Shown: positions 1 to 6,954 of the stretch, piece after piece | Position numbering within the stretch: the first letter of the stretch is position 1 | Layout of the letters: each line of letters starts with the position of its first letter | Origin: Oscillibacter sp. | Lineage (GTDB): Bacteria > Bacillota > Clostridia > Oscillospirales > Oscillospiraceae | Assembly: GCA_024404295.1 (NCBI GenBank) | Contig: JAKSQE010000054.1 | Coordinates: 1-8,203, forward strand | Direction of reading: 5' to 3' | Length of the DNA stretch: 8,203 nucleotides | The notes under the pieces: model-generated | Database searches by the model: none | The model's input: only the letters and a program-made list of their open reading frames with translations | Told to the model about the DNA's origin: nothing | Program-made: the position numbers and the translations under genes

Positions 1-217
1 CCGCATTGACATGGTTGACCGCGTGGGCGGCGGCGATAGCTTTGGCGGCGGTTTGATTTACGCACTGATGAGCGGCTATGAGAGCCAGAAGGCCATTAAC
101 TTCGCCATTGCCGCATCCTGCCTTAAGCACACCATTGAGCATGACTTCAATCTGGTCTCCATCGCAGAGGTGGAGAATCTGGCTGGCGGCAACGCCTCCG
201 GCCGTGTCCAGAGATAA
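1..217 (+). CDS. kdgK: 2-keto-3-deoxygluconate kinase (PfkB family), C-terminal fragment
   Basis: This is the last 71 codons of a PfkB/ribokinase-family sugar kinase cut by the left edge; the reading frame begins at base 2. The second PfkB signature is visible as DRVGGGDSFGGG near the start. The Asp of GGGD (codon 35-37) is the expected catalytic base, and the glycines form the anion hole. The tail HDFNLVS...NASGRVQR closely resembles the C-terminus of 2-dehydro-3-deoxygluconokinases as I know them, which favours KDG kinase over ribokinase or fructokinase. A KDG kinase makes 2-keto-3-deoxy-6-phosphogluconate from KDG and ATP in the cytosol, in uronate and Entner-Doudoroff-type catabolism. The TAA stop at 215-217 overlaps the Shine-Dalgarno of the next gene, so the two are probably cotranscribed. 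The family is secure; the substrate is inferred from C-terminal similarity because the sugar-binding N-terminal half is outside the window. Confidence 0.82.
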   Translation, partial: RIDMVDRVGGGDSFGGGLIYALMSGYESQKAINFAIAASCLKHTIEHDFNLVSIAEVENLAGGNASGRVQR

Positions 218-222
218 GGAGG
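216..222 (+). promoter_or_regulatory. Ribosome binding site of nifJ, fixing a TTG start
   Basis: AAGGAGG lies 8 bases before the TTG at 231. It is the only strong Shine-Dalgarno near the 5' end of the oxidoreductase frame and overlaps the kinase stop codon. It therefore selects TTG 231 over the upstream ATG at 78 (inside the kinase gene) and the ATG at 252. Confidence 0.85.
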
Positions 223-230
223 AAGAGTTC

Positions 231-3200
231 TTGTCCAAGAAATATGTTGTTATGGACGGCAACACCGCGGCGGCACCTGTGGCTTACGCGTTGGCGGAGG
301 TTGCCGCCATCGATCCCAGTACACCGTCCTCTCCCATGGCGGAGAAGGTGGATGAGTGGTCTGCCAAGGGCAAGAAGAATCTGTTTGGCTCTACTGTAGA
401 TGTCATTCAAATGCAGTCCGAGGCCGGTGCTGCCGGTACCTGCCACGGCTCCCTGCAGGCAGGCGCTCTGACAACCACTTTCACATCTTCTCAGGGTCTG
501 ATGCTGATGATTCCCGCCATGTATGCCATGGGCGGTCAGTTCCTGCCCTCTGTCATGCATGTGGCATCTCGTGTTGTCACCTCCAACCACCACTCCATCT
601 TCGGTGACCACACCGACTTCATGACCTGCCGTATGACCGGCTACGCCATGCTGATGTCCTCCTGCCCCCAGGAGGCCATGGATCTGGCTGCTGTTGCTCA
701 CCTGTCTGCCATTAGTGCCCGCTATGCCTTCATGCACTGCTTCGATGGTTTCCGCACCTCTCATGAGATGCAGCGCATCGAGGCTCTGGACTATGAGGAT
801 CTGCGTCCTCTGGTGGATATGGAGGCACTAAAGGCCTTCCGCCGTGAGTCTCTGAACCCCGAGCATCCCAGCAACCGCGGCAACAATGTCAATCCAGATA
901 TCTACTTCCAGTGCAAGGAGGGCGCCAATGTCAAGGCAGCCTCCGTGCCTGATACCGTGCAGCACTACATGGACGAGATCAACAAGATCACCGGCCGTGA
1001 CTATAAGCTGTTCAACTACTACGGTGCTCCCGATGCGGAGGAAGTCATTGTGGTCATGTGCTCTGCCTCTGAGGCAGTGAAAGAGACCGTGGATTATCTG
1101 AACGCAATGGGCTGTAAGGTGGGTCTGCTGCAGGTGCATCTGTTCCGTCCCTTCTCCGTCAAGCACTTCTCCGATGCAATTCCCGCAACCGTTAAGAAGA
1201 TCGCCGTTCTCGACCGCAACAAGGAGACCGGCTCCGTGGGTGAGCCTTTGTATCTGGATGTGGTCACCGCACTGAATCAGGCTGGCAGAACGGATATCAA
1301 GGTGGTGGGTGGCCGTTACGGCCTGTCCTCCAAGGACACCACTCCCGGCCAGTTCATCGCAGTCTATGACAACCTGAAGCAGGATGCTCCCAAGAACAAT
1401 TTTACCATCGGCATCATCGACGATGTGACCAATACCTCTCTGGATTACACCGAAATTGAGCTGCCCCATCCCGGTCAGGTTTCCTGCAAGCTGTGGGGCT
1501 TGGGCGGCGACGGCACCGTGGGCGCCAACAAGAATGCCATCTCCACCATTGGTTTGGTGGCCGGCAAGTATGCACAGGCTTACTTTGCATACGATACCAT
1601 GAAGTCCGGCGGTCTGACCCAGAGCCATCTGCGCTTTGGCGATACCCCCATCCGCTCTACTTATAACGTCAACTCCGCTGATTTCGTGGCAGTTCACGCA
1701 CCTACTTACGTCAAGAAGTATGATACCACCGCTGACTTGAAGGACGGCGGTACCTTCCTGCTGAACTGCCCCTGGACGGTAGAGGAACTGGAGGAGCATC
1801 TGACTCCCAAGATGAAGCGTGACCTCTACAACAAGCACGCCAACTTCTACATCATCGATGCTGCTAAGCGCGCTGTGGAGGTGGGTCTGCCCGCAAACCG
1901 CACCAACAGCATTCTGCAGGCTGCTTTCTTTGCCCTTACCAAAGTCATCCCCATTGAGATGGCAGTGGAGGACATGAAGAAGAACAACTATAATTCTTAC
2001 TTCAAGAAGGCTGGCCAGGCAGTTGTGGATAAGAACAATGCAGCTGTTGACCTGGGCATCAATGCCGCCGTGAAGGTGGAGATCCCCGAGAGCTGGGCAA
2101 ATGCACAGGATGTTCCTGCTGTGGAACTGAACGTGTCCGACTTTGTGAAGGACATCGTGATCCCCTGCGATCGTCAGCAGGGCGACAAGCTGCCCGTATC
2201 CGTGTTCCAGAAGCACGGTGTGCTTGACGGTACTTGGGAGAATGGTACTTCTGCTATCTCCAAGCGCGGCGTTGCCGCTAAGGTCCCTGCTTGGAACCCC
2301 GAGGCCTGTATCCAGTGCAACCGCTGTTCCATGTGCTGCCCCCATGCAGCCATTCGTCCCGTACTGCTGACCGAGGAGGAGAAGGCAGGTGTTCCCGCTT
2401 CCTTCATCACTGCTCCGGCAAAGGGTCTGGGCAAGGATGCTCCCGCTTATCAGTTCCGTATGCAGGTTTCTCCTTATGACTGTCTGGGCTGTGGCGTATG
2501 CCTCACTGCTTGTCCTGCAGTGGAAAAGGGCGCTTTGGTCATGACTCCCTTCGAGGAGATGAAGCCCGAGCAGGAGAACTTCGATAAGGTTGCGATGGAT
2601 GACAAGTACCTCAAGGAGGACATCATCAGCAACAAGAGCGTAAAGACCATGCAGTTCGCAAAGCCCTACTTCCAGTTCTCCTCTGCCTGTGCAGGCTGCG
2701 CTGAGACCACCTACATCAAGTTGGTGAGCCAGATGGTGGGCAAGCGGATGTACATTGCCAACGCAGCAGGCTGCTCCTCCGCTATTTCCGGCGGCGCACC
2801 CATTCTGCCTTACTGCAAGGACTGCAACGGCAACGGCCCTGCCTGGGAGCACTCTCTGTTCGAGGACAACGCTGAGTTTGCATTTGGTTTCCTGAACGCA
2901 CAGGAGTCTATCCGTAAGGAGCTGCTCATCCGTCTTGAGAATATCAAGGCAGCAGGAATTGCCACCGAGGCAGTTGAGAATTTCCTGAACAACTGGAGCG
3001 ATAAGGCCCAGAGCCGCAAGGTCACCGATGAACTGATTGCTGCTCTGAAATCTGCCGAGCAGACCGAGGATGTGAAGAACGTCCTGGAGAATGAAGAATT
3101 CCTGGCCAAGAAGTCTGTCTGGGCTATTGGCGGTGACGGCTGGGCCTATGATATTGGCTTTGGCGGTATCGACCACGTGATGGCACAGAACCGCGATGTG

Positions 3201-3758
3201 AATCTCATGGTTCTGGACACCGAGGTGTACTCCAACACCGGCGGCCAGTCTTCCAAGTCCACCCCCGCTTCCGCAGTTGCCAAGTTTGCAGCAGGCGGTA
3301 AGCAGATCGCTAAGAAGGATCTGGGCGCTATCCTGATGAGCTATGGCTATGTGTATGTGGCACAGGTGGCTATGGGCTACGATCAGGCTCAGACCTTGAA
3401 GGCGCTGCGTGAGGCTGAAGAATACGACGGTCCCTCCATTGTTATTTGCTATTGCCCTTGCCTGGAGCAGGGTATCAAGGCCGGTATGGGTTGCACACAG
3501 AGCGAGATGAAGAAGGCTGTGGAGTGCGGTTACTGGCATCTGTACCGCTATGATCCTCGCCGGATTGCCGAGGGTAAGAATCCCTTCCAACTGGATTCTC
3601 CTGAGCCCGATACCGACAAGATCATGGATTATCTGAAGGGCGAGAACCGTTTTGCTTCTCTGCAAAACAACTTCCCCGAGAAGGCTGAGGCCTTGTACGC
3701 CAAGAACGTAGCCGATGCAAAGGCACGTTACGCCAAGTACAAGAAGATGGCCGAGTAA
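231..3758 (+). CDS. nifJ: Pyruvate:ferredoxin (flavodoxin) oxidoreductase, single-chain
   Basis: Oxidises pyruvate with CoA to acetyl-CoA and CO2 and reduces ferredoxin or flavodoxin; cytosolic, central to anaerobic fermentation. The protein has 1175 residues, normal for the fused family. From the TTG start the N-terminus reads MSKKYVVMDGN, as in homologues. Residues T31, E64 and R114 fall at the numbers of the active-site Thr31, Glu64 and Arg114 of the Desulfovibrio africanus enzyme. A CoA-binding/transketolase-like middle follows. The ferredoxin domain has two 4Fe-4S motifs: C693, C696, C699, C703 and C751, C754, C757, C761. The proximal cluster ligands are C820, C823, C848 and probably C1088. 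The thiamine diphosphate motif is GDG at 968-970 with N1002 in the YSNTGG segment. It lacks the approximately 60-residue C-terminal extension of the D. africanus enzyme. Codon use is very biased (almost no TTA, CTA or TCA), suggesting high expression. It follows the kinase by 13 bases and is closed by a hairpin. Confidence 0.97.
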   Translation: MSKKYVVMDGNTAAAPVAYALAEVAAIDPSTPSSPMAEKVDEWSAKGKKNLFGSTVDVIQMQSEAGAAGTCHGSLQAGALTTTFTSSQGLMLMIPAMYAMGGQFLPSVMHVASRVVTSNHHSIFGDHTDFMTCRMTGYAMLMSSCPQEAMDLAAVAHLSAISARYAFMHCFDGFRTSHEMQRIEALDYEDLRPLVDMEALKAFRRESLNPEHPSNRGNNVNPDIYFQCKEGANVKAASVPDTVQHYMDEINKITGRDYKLFNYYGAPDAEEVIVVMCSASEAVKETVDYLNAMGCKVGLLQVHLFRPFSVKHFSDAIPATVKKIAVLDRNKETGSVGEPLYLDVVTALNQAGRTDIKVVGGRYGLSSKDTTPGQFIAVYDNLKQDAPKNNFTIGIIDDVTNTSLDYTEIELPHPGQVSCKLWGLGGDGTVGANKNAISTIGLVAGKYAQAYFAYDTMKSGGLTQSHLRFGDTPIRSTYNVNSADFVAVHAPTYVKKYDTTADLKDGGTFLLNCPWTVEELEEHLTPKMKRDLYNKHANFYIIDAAKRAVEVGLPANRTNSILQAAFFALTKVIPIEMAVEDMKKNNYNSYFKKAGQAVVDKNNAAVDLGINAAVKVEIPESWANAQDVPAVELNVSDFVKDIVIPCDRQQGDKLPVSVFQKHGVLDGTWENGTSAISKRGVAAKVPAWNPEACIQCNRCSMCCPHAAIRPVLLTEEEKAGVPASFITAPAKGLGKDAPAYQFRMQVSPYDCLGCGVCLTACPAVEKGALVMTPFEEMKPEQENFDKVAMDDKYLKEDIISNKSVKTMQFAKPYFQFSSACAGCAETTYIKLVSQMVGKRMYIANAAGCSSAISGGAPILPYCKDCNGNGPAWEHSLFEDNAEFAFGFLNAQESIRKELLIRLENIKAAGIATEAVENFLNNWSDKAQSRKVTDELIAALKSAEQTEDVKNVLENEEFLAKKSVWAIGGDGWAYDIGFGGIDHVMAQNRDVNLMVLDTEVYSNTGGQSSKSTPASAVAKFAAGGKQIAKKDLGAILMSYGYVYVAQVAMGYDQAQTLKALREAEEYDGPSIVICYCPCLEQGIKAGMGCTQSEMKKAVECGYWHLYRYDPRRIAEGKNPFQLDSPEPDTDKIMDYLKGENRFASLQNNFPEKAEALYAKNVADAKARYAKYKKMAE

Positions 3759-3791
3759 TTGCTATTTCGCATATAAATAATCACTCTATAC

Positions 3792-3830
3792 AAAAAGGAC
3801 CCCGCTGTGAAAGACAGCGGGGTCCTTTCG
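3792..3830. terminator. Hairpin terminator after nifJ, better formed on the minus strand
   Basis: A perfect 15-bp stem pairs 3794-3808 with 3814-3828 around a GAAAG loop; its core is GGACCCCGCTGT. It lies 35 bases past the nifJ stop. On the plus strand only three T residues follow the GC core before CGCAC, a poor U-tract. Read on the minus strand the same stem ends in five T residues (complement of 3792-3796). It probably ends nifJ transcription and also blocks antisense reading from the right. Confidence 0.85.
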
Positions 3831-3866
3831 CACTGTTACAAAATCCATACGTAAAAGAGTGCGAAA
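3826..3866. repeat. 9-bp inverted repeat overlapping the nifJ terminator tail
   Basis: TTTCGCACT at 3826-3834 is the exact reverse complement of AGTGCGAAA at 3858-3866, with a 23-base spacer. Its left arm shares TTT with the right arm of the terminator, so both hairpins cannot be fully formed at once. It could be a second, weaker 3'-end structure, a protein site, or chance. Confidence 0.45.
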
Positions 3867-4013
3867 CGATCAGGTTCCACGTGCTTTTTTGCATGCATCT
3901 GTTATTGATATTATGAGAAAAACCACGGAGGGGAAGCGGTTAATAAAAAATCGACCAGACAGGAGTATCCGATTCTTCTGTAACACTTTTTCCTGTTTTT
4001 CGGTGAAATTGTA

Positions 4014-4042
4014 TTGCGACCTTTACAAATTTCAGATATAAT
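4014..4042 (+). promoter_or_regulatory. Sigma-70-type promoter for ychF
   Basis: TTGCGA at 4014-4019 (four of six matches to the -35 consensus) and a perfect TATAAT at 4037-4042 are separated by 17 bases. Transcription would begin near 4049, giving a 5' leader of about 130 bases. It lies downstream of the nifJ terminator, so ychF is predicted to be an independent unit. Confidence 0.75.
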
Positions 4043-4083
4043 ACTTACCTGAAAGATTATGAAATCACTATAAGAACAGATAA

Positions 4084-4151
4084 GCGTTTATTCAAAACGC
4101 AAAATTGTATCATTATTAGCTGATTTCTGCGGAATAAAGGCCGATTTATTC
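4084..4151 (+). other. ychF leader with two small hairpins
   Basis: Within the predicted leader, GCGTTT (4084-4089) can pair with AAACGC (4095-4100) over a 5-base loop. GAATAAA (4132-4138) can pair with TTTATTC (4145-4151) over the loop GGCCGA, ending 9 bases before the ychF Shine-Dalgarno. Both stems are short and partly AT-rich, so stability is doubtful. The leader resembles no riboswitch class I recognise. Confidence 0.3.
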
Positions 4152-4177
4152 AATAAAGATAAGGAGAATGCGTATAT

Positions 4178-5287
4178 ATGAAATTAGGTATCGTAGGATT
4201 GCCCAATGTGGGCAAGAGCACTTTGTTTAATGCCATTACCAATGCCGGTGCGGAGAGCGCAAACTATCCCTTCTGTACCATTGACCCCAATGTGGGTATG
4301 GTCACGGTTCCGGATGAGCGTTTGGACAAGCTGGCTGAGATGTATGAACCCAACAAAAAGACGCCCGCCGTGGTGGAATTTGTGGACATCGCCGGTCTGG
4401 TGAAGGGCGCCAGCAAGGGCGCCGGTCTGGGCAACAAGTTCCTGGCCAATATCCGTGAGACCGATGCCATTGTCCATGTGGTCCGCTGCTTTGATGATGA
4501 AAATATCATGCACGTGGTGGCTGATGCCGGCACCAATGTGCCTGTGGACCCTGTGGGTGATATTGAGGCCATCGATATGGAATTGATTATGGCTGATCTG
4601 GAGATGGTGCAGCGTCGTGTGGAGAAAGCACAGAAGGCCGCCAAGGGTGACAAGAAGTTCCTGCATGAAGTCGATGTGTTTCAGGATCTGGCAAAGCATC
4701 TGGATGCAGGCAAATCCGCCCGTACCTTTGACTGCACCGATGACGATAAGGCCCTGATCGCAACGTCCGATTTGCTGACCTTGAAGCCCATCATTTACGC
4801 CGCCAACATGGACGAGGATGGGTTTGCCAATCAGGATGGAAACGAATACTTGCAGAAAGTCAAGGCTCTGGCCGAGGCTGAGGGAAGTCAGGTGCTTCCG
4901 ATTTGTGCCAAGCTGGAGCAGGACATTGCCGAGTTGGAGGGCGAAGAGCGTGAAATGTTCTTGGAGGAACTGGGCATTGCCGAGTCTGGTTTGGATCGTC
5001 TGATTAAGTGTAGCTATGCTCTGTTGGGCCTGATCTCCTTCCTGACTTACGGTAAGGACGAGTGCCGTGCATGGACCATCAAGAAGGGTACCAAGGCACC
5101 TCAGGCCGCCGGTAAGATCCACTCCGACATCGAGCGTGGTTTTATCCGCGCCGAAGTCATTGCCTATGACGATATGGTGAAGTACGGCAGCGTCAATGCT
5201 GCCAAGGAAAAGGGTCAGCTCCGCAGCGAAGGCAAGGAGTACGTTGTGCAGGACGGCGATATGGTCTACTTCCGCTTTAACGTCTGA
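4178..5287 (+). CDS. ychF: Redox/ribosome-associated P-loop ATPase YchF (Obg family, OLA1-like)
   Basis: YchF/OLA1 proteins are Obg-family P-loop NTPases that prefer ATP to GTP, bind ribosomes and are linked to translation and oxidative-stress responses. The 369-residue product has the standard family length and N-terminus. The Walker A motif GLPNVGKS is at residues 7-14, and PFCTIDPNVG (31-40) follows in the switch I region. Switch II is DIAGLVKGASKGAGLG from D70; L74 sits after G73 where Ras has Gln61, the hydrophobic substitution of HAS-GTPases. The base-specificity motif is NMDE (210-213) instead of NKxD, the family's hallmark for ATP preference. A helical insert covers roughly 130-190, and a C-terminal TGS-like domain roughly 280-369. 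The start at 4178 is supported by AAGGAG at 4161-4166, 11 bases upstream, slightly long spacing. The gene stands alone between its own promoter and a terminator. Identification is very secure; the exact cellular role is less well settled for the family. Confidence 0.97.
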   Translation: MKLGIVGLPNVGKSTLFNAITNAGAESANYPFCTIDPNVGMVTVPDERLDKLAEMYEPNKKTPAVVEFVDIAGLVKGASKGAGLGNKFLANIRETDAIVHVVRCFDDENIMHVVADAGTNVPVDPVGDIEAIDMELIMADLEMVQRRVEKAQKAAKGDKKFLHEVDVFQDLAKHLDAGKSARTFDCTDDDKALIATSDLLTLKPIIYAANMDEDGFANQDGNEYLQKVKALAEAEGSQVLPICAKLEQDIAELEGEEREMFLEELGIAESGLDRLIKCSYALLGLISFLTYGKDECRAWTIKKGTKAPQAAGKIHSDIERGFIRAEVIAYDDMVKYGSVNAAKEKGQLRSEGKEYVVQDGDMVYFRFNV

Positions 5288-5306
5288 TTCTTCGGGTTAT
5301 AATCAT

Positions 5307-5344
5307 AAAAAGTTCCCATTTGCAGTGCAAATGGGAACTTTTTT
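5307..5344. terminator. Bidirectional intrinsic terminator between convergent ychF and nuclease gene
   Basis: A perfect 17-bp stem pairs 5307-5323 with 5327-5343 around a 3-base AGT loop; the core is GTTCCCATTTGC. The right side carries six T residues (5339-5344) for plus-strand transcripts. The left side carries five A residues (5307-5311), giving a T-run for minus-strand transcripts. It sits 19 bases after the ychF stop and immediately after the stop of the minus-strand nuclease gene, so it can end both units. Confidence 0.95.
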
Positions 5345-5345
5345 G

Positions 5346-6443
5346 CTATCCAAGATCTCGATGATCCAGAGCTGCCAAGCCAAAACGAGCAGCGGCAGTA
5401 ATTTGTGCCCGTTCCTCTTCAGAGACAGCGGAAGAGAGTTTTTGCTGTAATTCTTTCAGGAACAGACCGCGCAGGGAATCTTCTTCCGCTCGGGCCCAAA
5501 TGTCCTGAGCGATCCGGGTGTGATCCCGAATTTCTAATGAATAAAAACGATCAGCCAACAGTTCCTGCAAAGCAGTCACATTGACTCCGCGTTCATCCGT
5601 TTCGCCGGTGAGCAAAATACGGTAAAGGTGCAGGACAGTTTCGCCGGGAAGTACATTTTCTATAGCGATCCGCGGATCTTGACCGGTGACATCAACTTCC
5701 AAAATTTCATAACGGCGATGGGCAAAGGGAACGAACCGGAGCTCCATTTTACCATCATCTGCAACCGTTCCCTCGTAGAATCCCTTTTCGCCCAATTCGT
5801 CAAATCCACGCCCTTCGATACAACCGGGCCAAGCCACAACGGTTTCACCGCAGGAAATGGGTTCGGTGCGTTTATGGATATGACCCAACGCCAGATAGCG
5901 AAGACCGCTGGCAGCAACTTCTGCACGGCTGATGGGGCAATAAGGTGAATCTGCATAGTCAAAGTCACCATGAAGCAGGCCGATATGTATTTTTTCGTCG
6001 GCGGGAGCAGAAAAACCAGATAAAAAACCGCTTTCCTGATATGGAGACGTAAATGCGGCACCGTGAACGACCAGGTTCTGCTGCGGAAATTCCAAGGAAG
6101 TCATAGAGGGAGATGTGAAAAGGTGAACATTCTCGGGCCATTTCACAGTCAGCCAAGGACTTCCGGGACCGTACCAGTCATGGTTGCCGGGAGCAATAAC
6201 GACCTGCGCATTCATCTGCCCAAAGGCATTGGAAAGCTGCTCAGCCGTATCCCGAAAACTGTTGGCACTGTCAAACAGGTCACCGGAGAGCAAAACCAAA
6301 TCAATATCGTGCTGATTCACATAGTTTGCAAGCCGAAGGGGGAGTTCACGACTCTCTCTGCGGCGGGCAGCAGACTGTTGAGGAGACAGGGCGGCAAAAG
6401 AACTGTCCAGATGGAAATCGGCCGCATGAATAAAATGAAGCAT
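5346..6443 (-). CDS. SbcD/YhaO-like DNA repair exonuclease (calcineurin-like metallophosphoesterase)
   Basis: This 365-residue protein belongs to the Mre11/SbcD/YhaO metallophosphoesterases, two-metal nucleases that normally act with an SMC-like ATPase on double-strand ends and hairpins. The motifs appear in order: D9 and H11 (AADFHLD), SGDLFD with D55, PGNHD with N87 and H88, LLHGDF with H158, and LGHIH with H188 and H190. The C-terminal third (about 245-365) is variable with a helical, charged end and no motif I know. I chose ATG 6443 because it begins MLHFIHAADFH as in relatives. GAGGA lies 7 bases upstream, and the ATG overlaps the preceding stop as TGATG. An ATG 14 codons further upstream would read back into the preceding gene and is unlikely. 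It is the last gene of the operon before a terminator, with no SbcC/YhaN gene beside it. The family is secure; true orthology to SbcD or YhaO is unresolved. Confidence 0.88.
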   Translation of the reverse strand: MLHFIHAADFHLDSSFAALSPQQSAARRRESRELPLRLANYVNQHDIDLVLLSGDLFDSANSFRDTAEQLSNAFGQMNAQVVIAPGNHDWYGPGSPWLTVKWPENVHLFTSPSMTSLEFPQQNLVVHGAAFTSPYQESGFLSGFSAPADEKIHIGLLHGDFDYADSPYCPISRAEVAASGLRYLALGHIHKRTEPISCGETVVAWPGCIEGRGFDELGEKGFYEGTVADDGKMELRFVPFAHRRYEILEVDVTGQDPRIAIENVLPGETVLHLYRILLTGETDERGVNVTALQELLADRFYSLEIRDHTRIAQDIWARAEEDSLRGLFLKELQQKLSSAVSEEERAQITAAARFGLAALDHRDLG

Positions 6444-6928
6444 CACTGTTCCTCGGGGCGCCATGCCTTGCAGACATCCACCCAATGTTGAAAGTTGGAA
6501 GAATAGCGTTCCAAATCAGGCAAAGTCATCTCCACAGCGCTGTTGTCACTGCCTGCGGCGGGGAAGACGGTTTCAAACCGCTTTAGAGATTCATCCAGAT
6601 AGACTTTCACATTTTCGGGCAGAGCAAAGGGACACACGCCGCCTACATCGTGGCCGATGAGGATATGCGCCTCCTCATGGGTCAGCATTTTGGCTTTCGT
6701 GTGGAACTGAGCCTTGTAGCGGCTGTTATCCACCTTGGCGTCGCCGGCTACCACAACGATAATAGGACTTTCATCCACTTTGAAACTCAGACTTTTGGCA
6801 ATTCGGGCTCCTTCTACACCGACGGCAATGGCCGCCAGTTCAACGGTAGCAGAAGAAACCTCAAATTCCCGAATCCGATCTTCGATTCCCAAAGGACGGA
6901 AATACTCTCTCACCTTCTGAATGGACAT
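6443..6928 (-). CDS. YbaK/EbsC-family aminoacyl-tRNA editing protein
   Basis: The 161-residue product is a stand-alone YbaK/EbsC domain, related to the editing insert of prolyl-tRNA synthetase. Members hydrolyse misacylated tRNAs (for example Cys-tRNA(Pro) or Ala-tRNA(Pro)) in the cytosol. Visible family marks are K45 in RIAKSLSF (the position of the lysine essential in YbaK), VVVAGDAKVDNSRYK at about 58-72, and the glycine-rich GHDVGGVCPF at 92-101 lining the substrate pocket. The C-terminal AAGSDNSAVEM segment is also typical. The start ATG at 6928-6926 is preceded by AGAGAGG at 9 bases. ymdB ends 26 bases upstream, and the stop TGA overlaps the next ATG (TGATG), so the nuclease gene is likely translationally coupled to it. 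Which mischarged tRNA it edits cannot be read from the sequence, so no symbol is given. The family call is strong. Confidence 0.9.
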   Translation of the reverse strand: MSIQKVREYFRPLGIEDRIREFEVSSATVELAAIAVGVEGARIAKSLSFKVDESPIIVVVAGDAKVDNSRYKAQFHTKAKMLTHEEAHILIGHDVGGVCPFALPENVKVYLDESLKRFETVFPAAGSDNSAVEMTLPDLERYSSNFQHWVDVCKAWRPEEQ

Positions 6929-6954
6929 GCTGTGTTACCTCTCTATCATTTGTG

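Larger units (their letters stand above)
3759..4177. other. Intergenic region between nifJ and ychF
   Basis: This 419-base AT-rich spacer holds the nifJ hairpin, the overlapping inverted repeat, the ychF promoter and a leader of about 130 bases. Between about 3867 and 4010 I see no tRNA, riboswitch-like conserved core or credible gene. A 60-codon frame opening with GTG at 3859 has no ribosome binding site and no coding character. A GGAGGGG at about 3930 looks like a Shine-Dalgarno, but no start codon follows at useful distance. Confidence 0.7.

Noticed and set aside
78..230. A longer N-terminus for nifJ starting at ATG 78.
   Set aside because: The extra 51 codons lie inside the kinase gene in another frame, show no protein-like sequence, and the strong Shine-Dalgarno and homologous N-terminus point to TTG 231.
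828..3665. A 945-codon open frame antisense to nifJ.
   Set aside because: It is in exact codon register with nifJ, so its stops can only come from sense TTA, CTA or TCA codons, which this biased gene avoids; it ends precisely at the CTA Leu codon at 828-830. The translation has no recognisable domain and no ribosome binding site. It is a codon-bias artefact.
3859..4041. A 60-codon frame starting with GTG between nifJ and ychF.
   Set aside because: No Shine-Dalgarno precedes it, its composition is that of an AT-rich spacer, and it runs through the ychF promoter to end within it.
4184..5122. A 312-codon open frame antisense to ychF.
   Set aside because: It has the same in-register relation to sense codons as the nifJ antisense frame, and the sense strand encodes a complete, textbook YchF.
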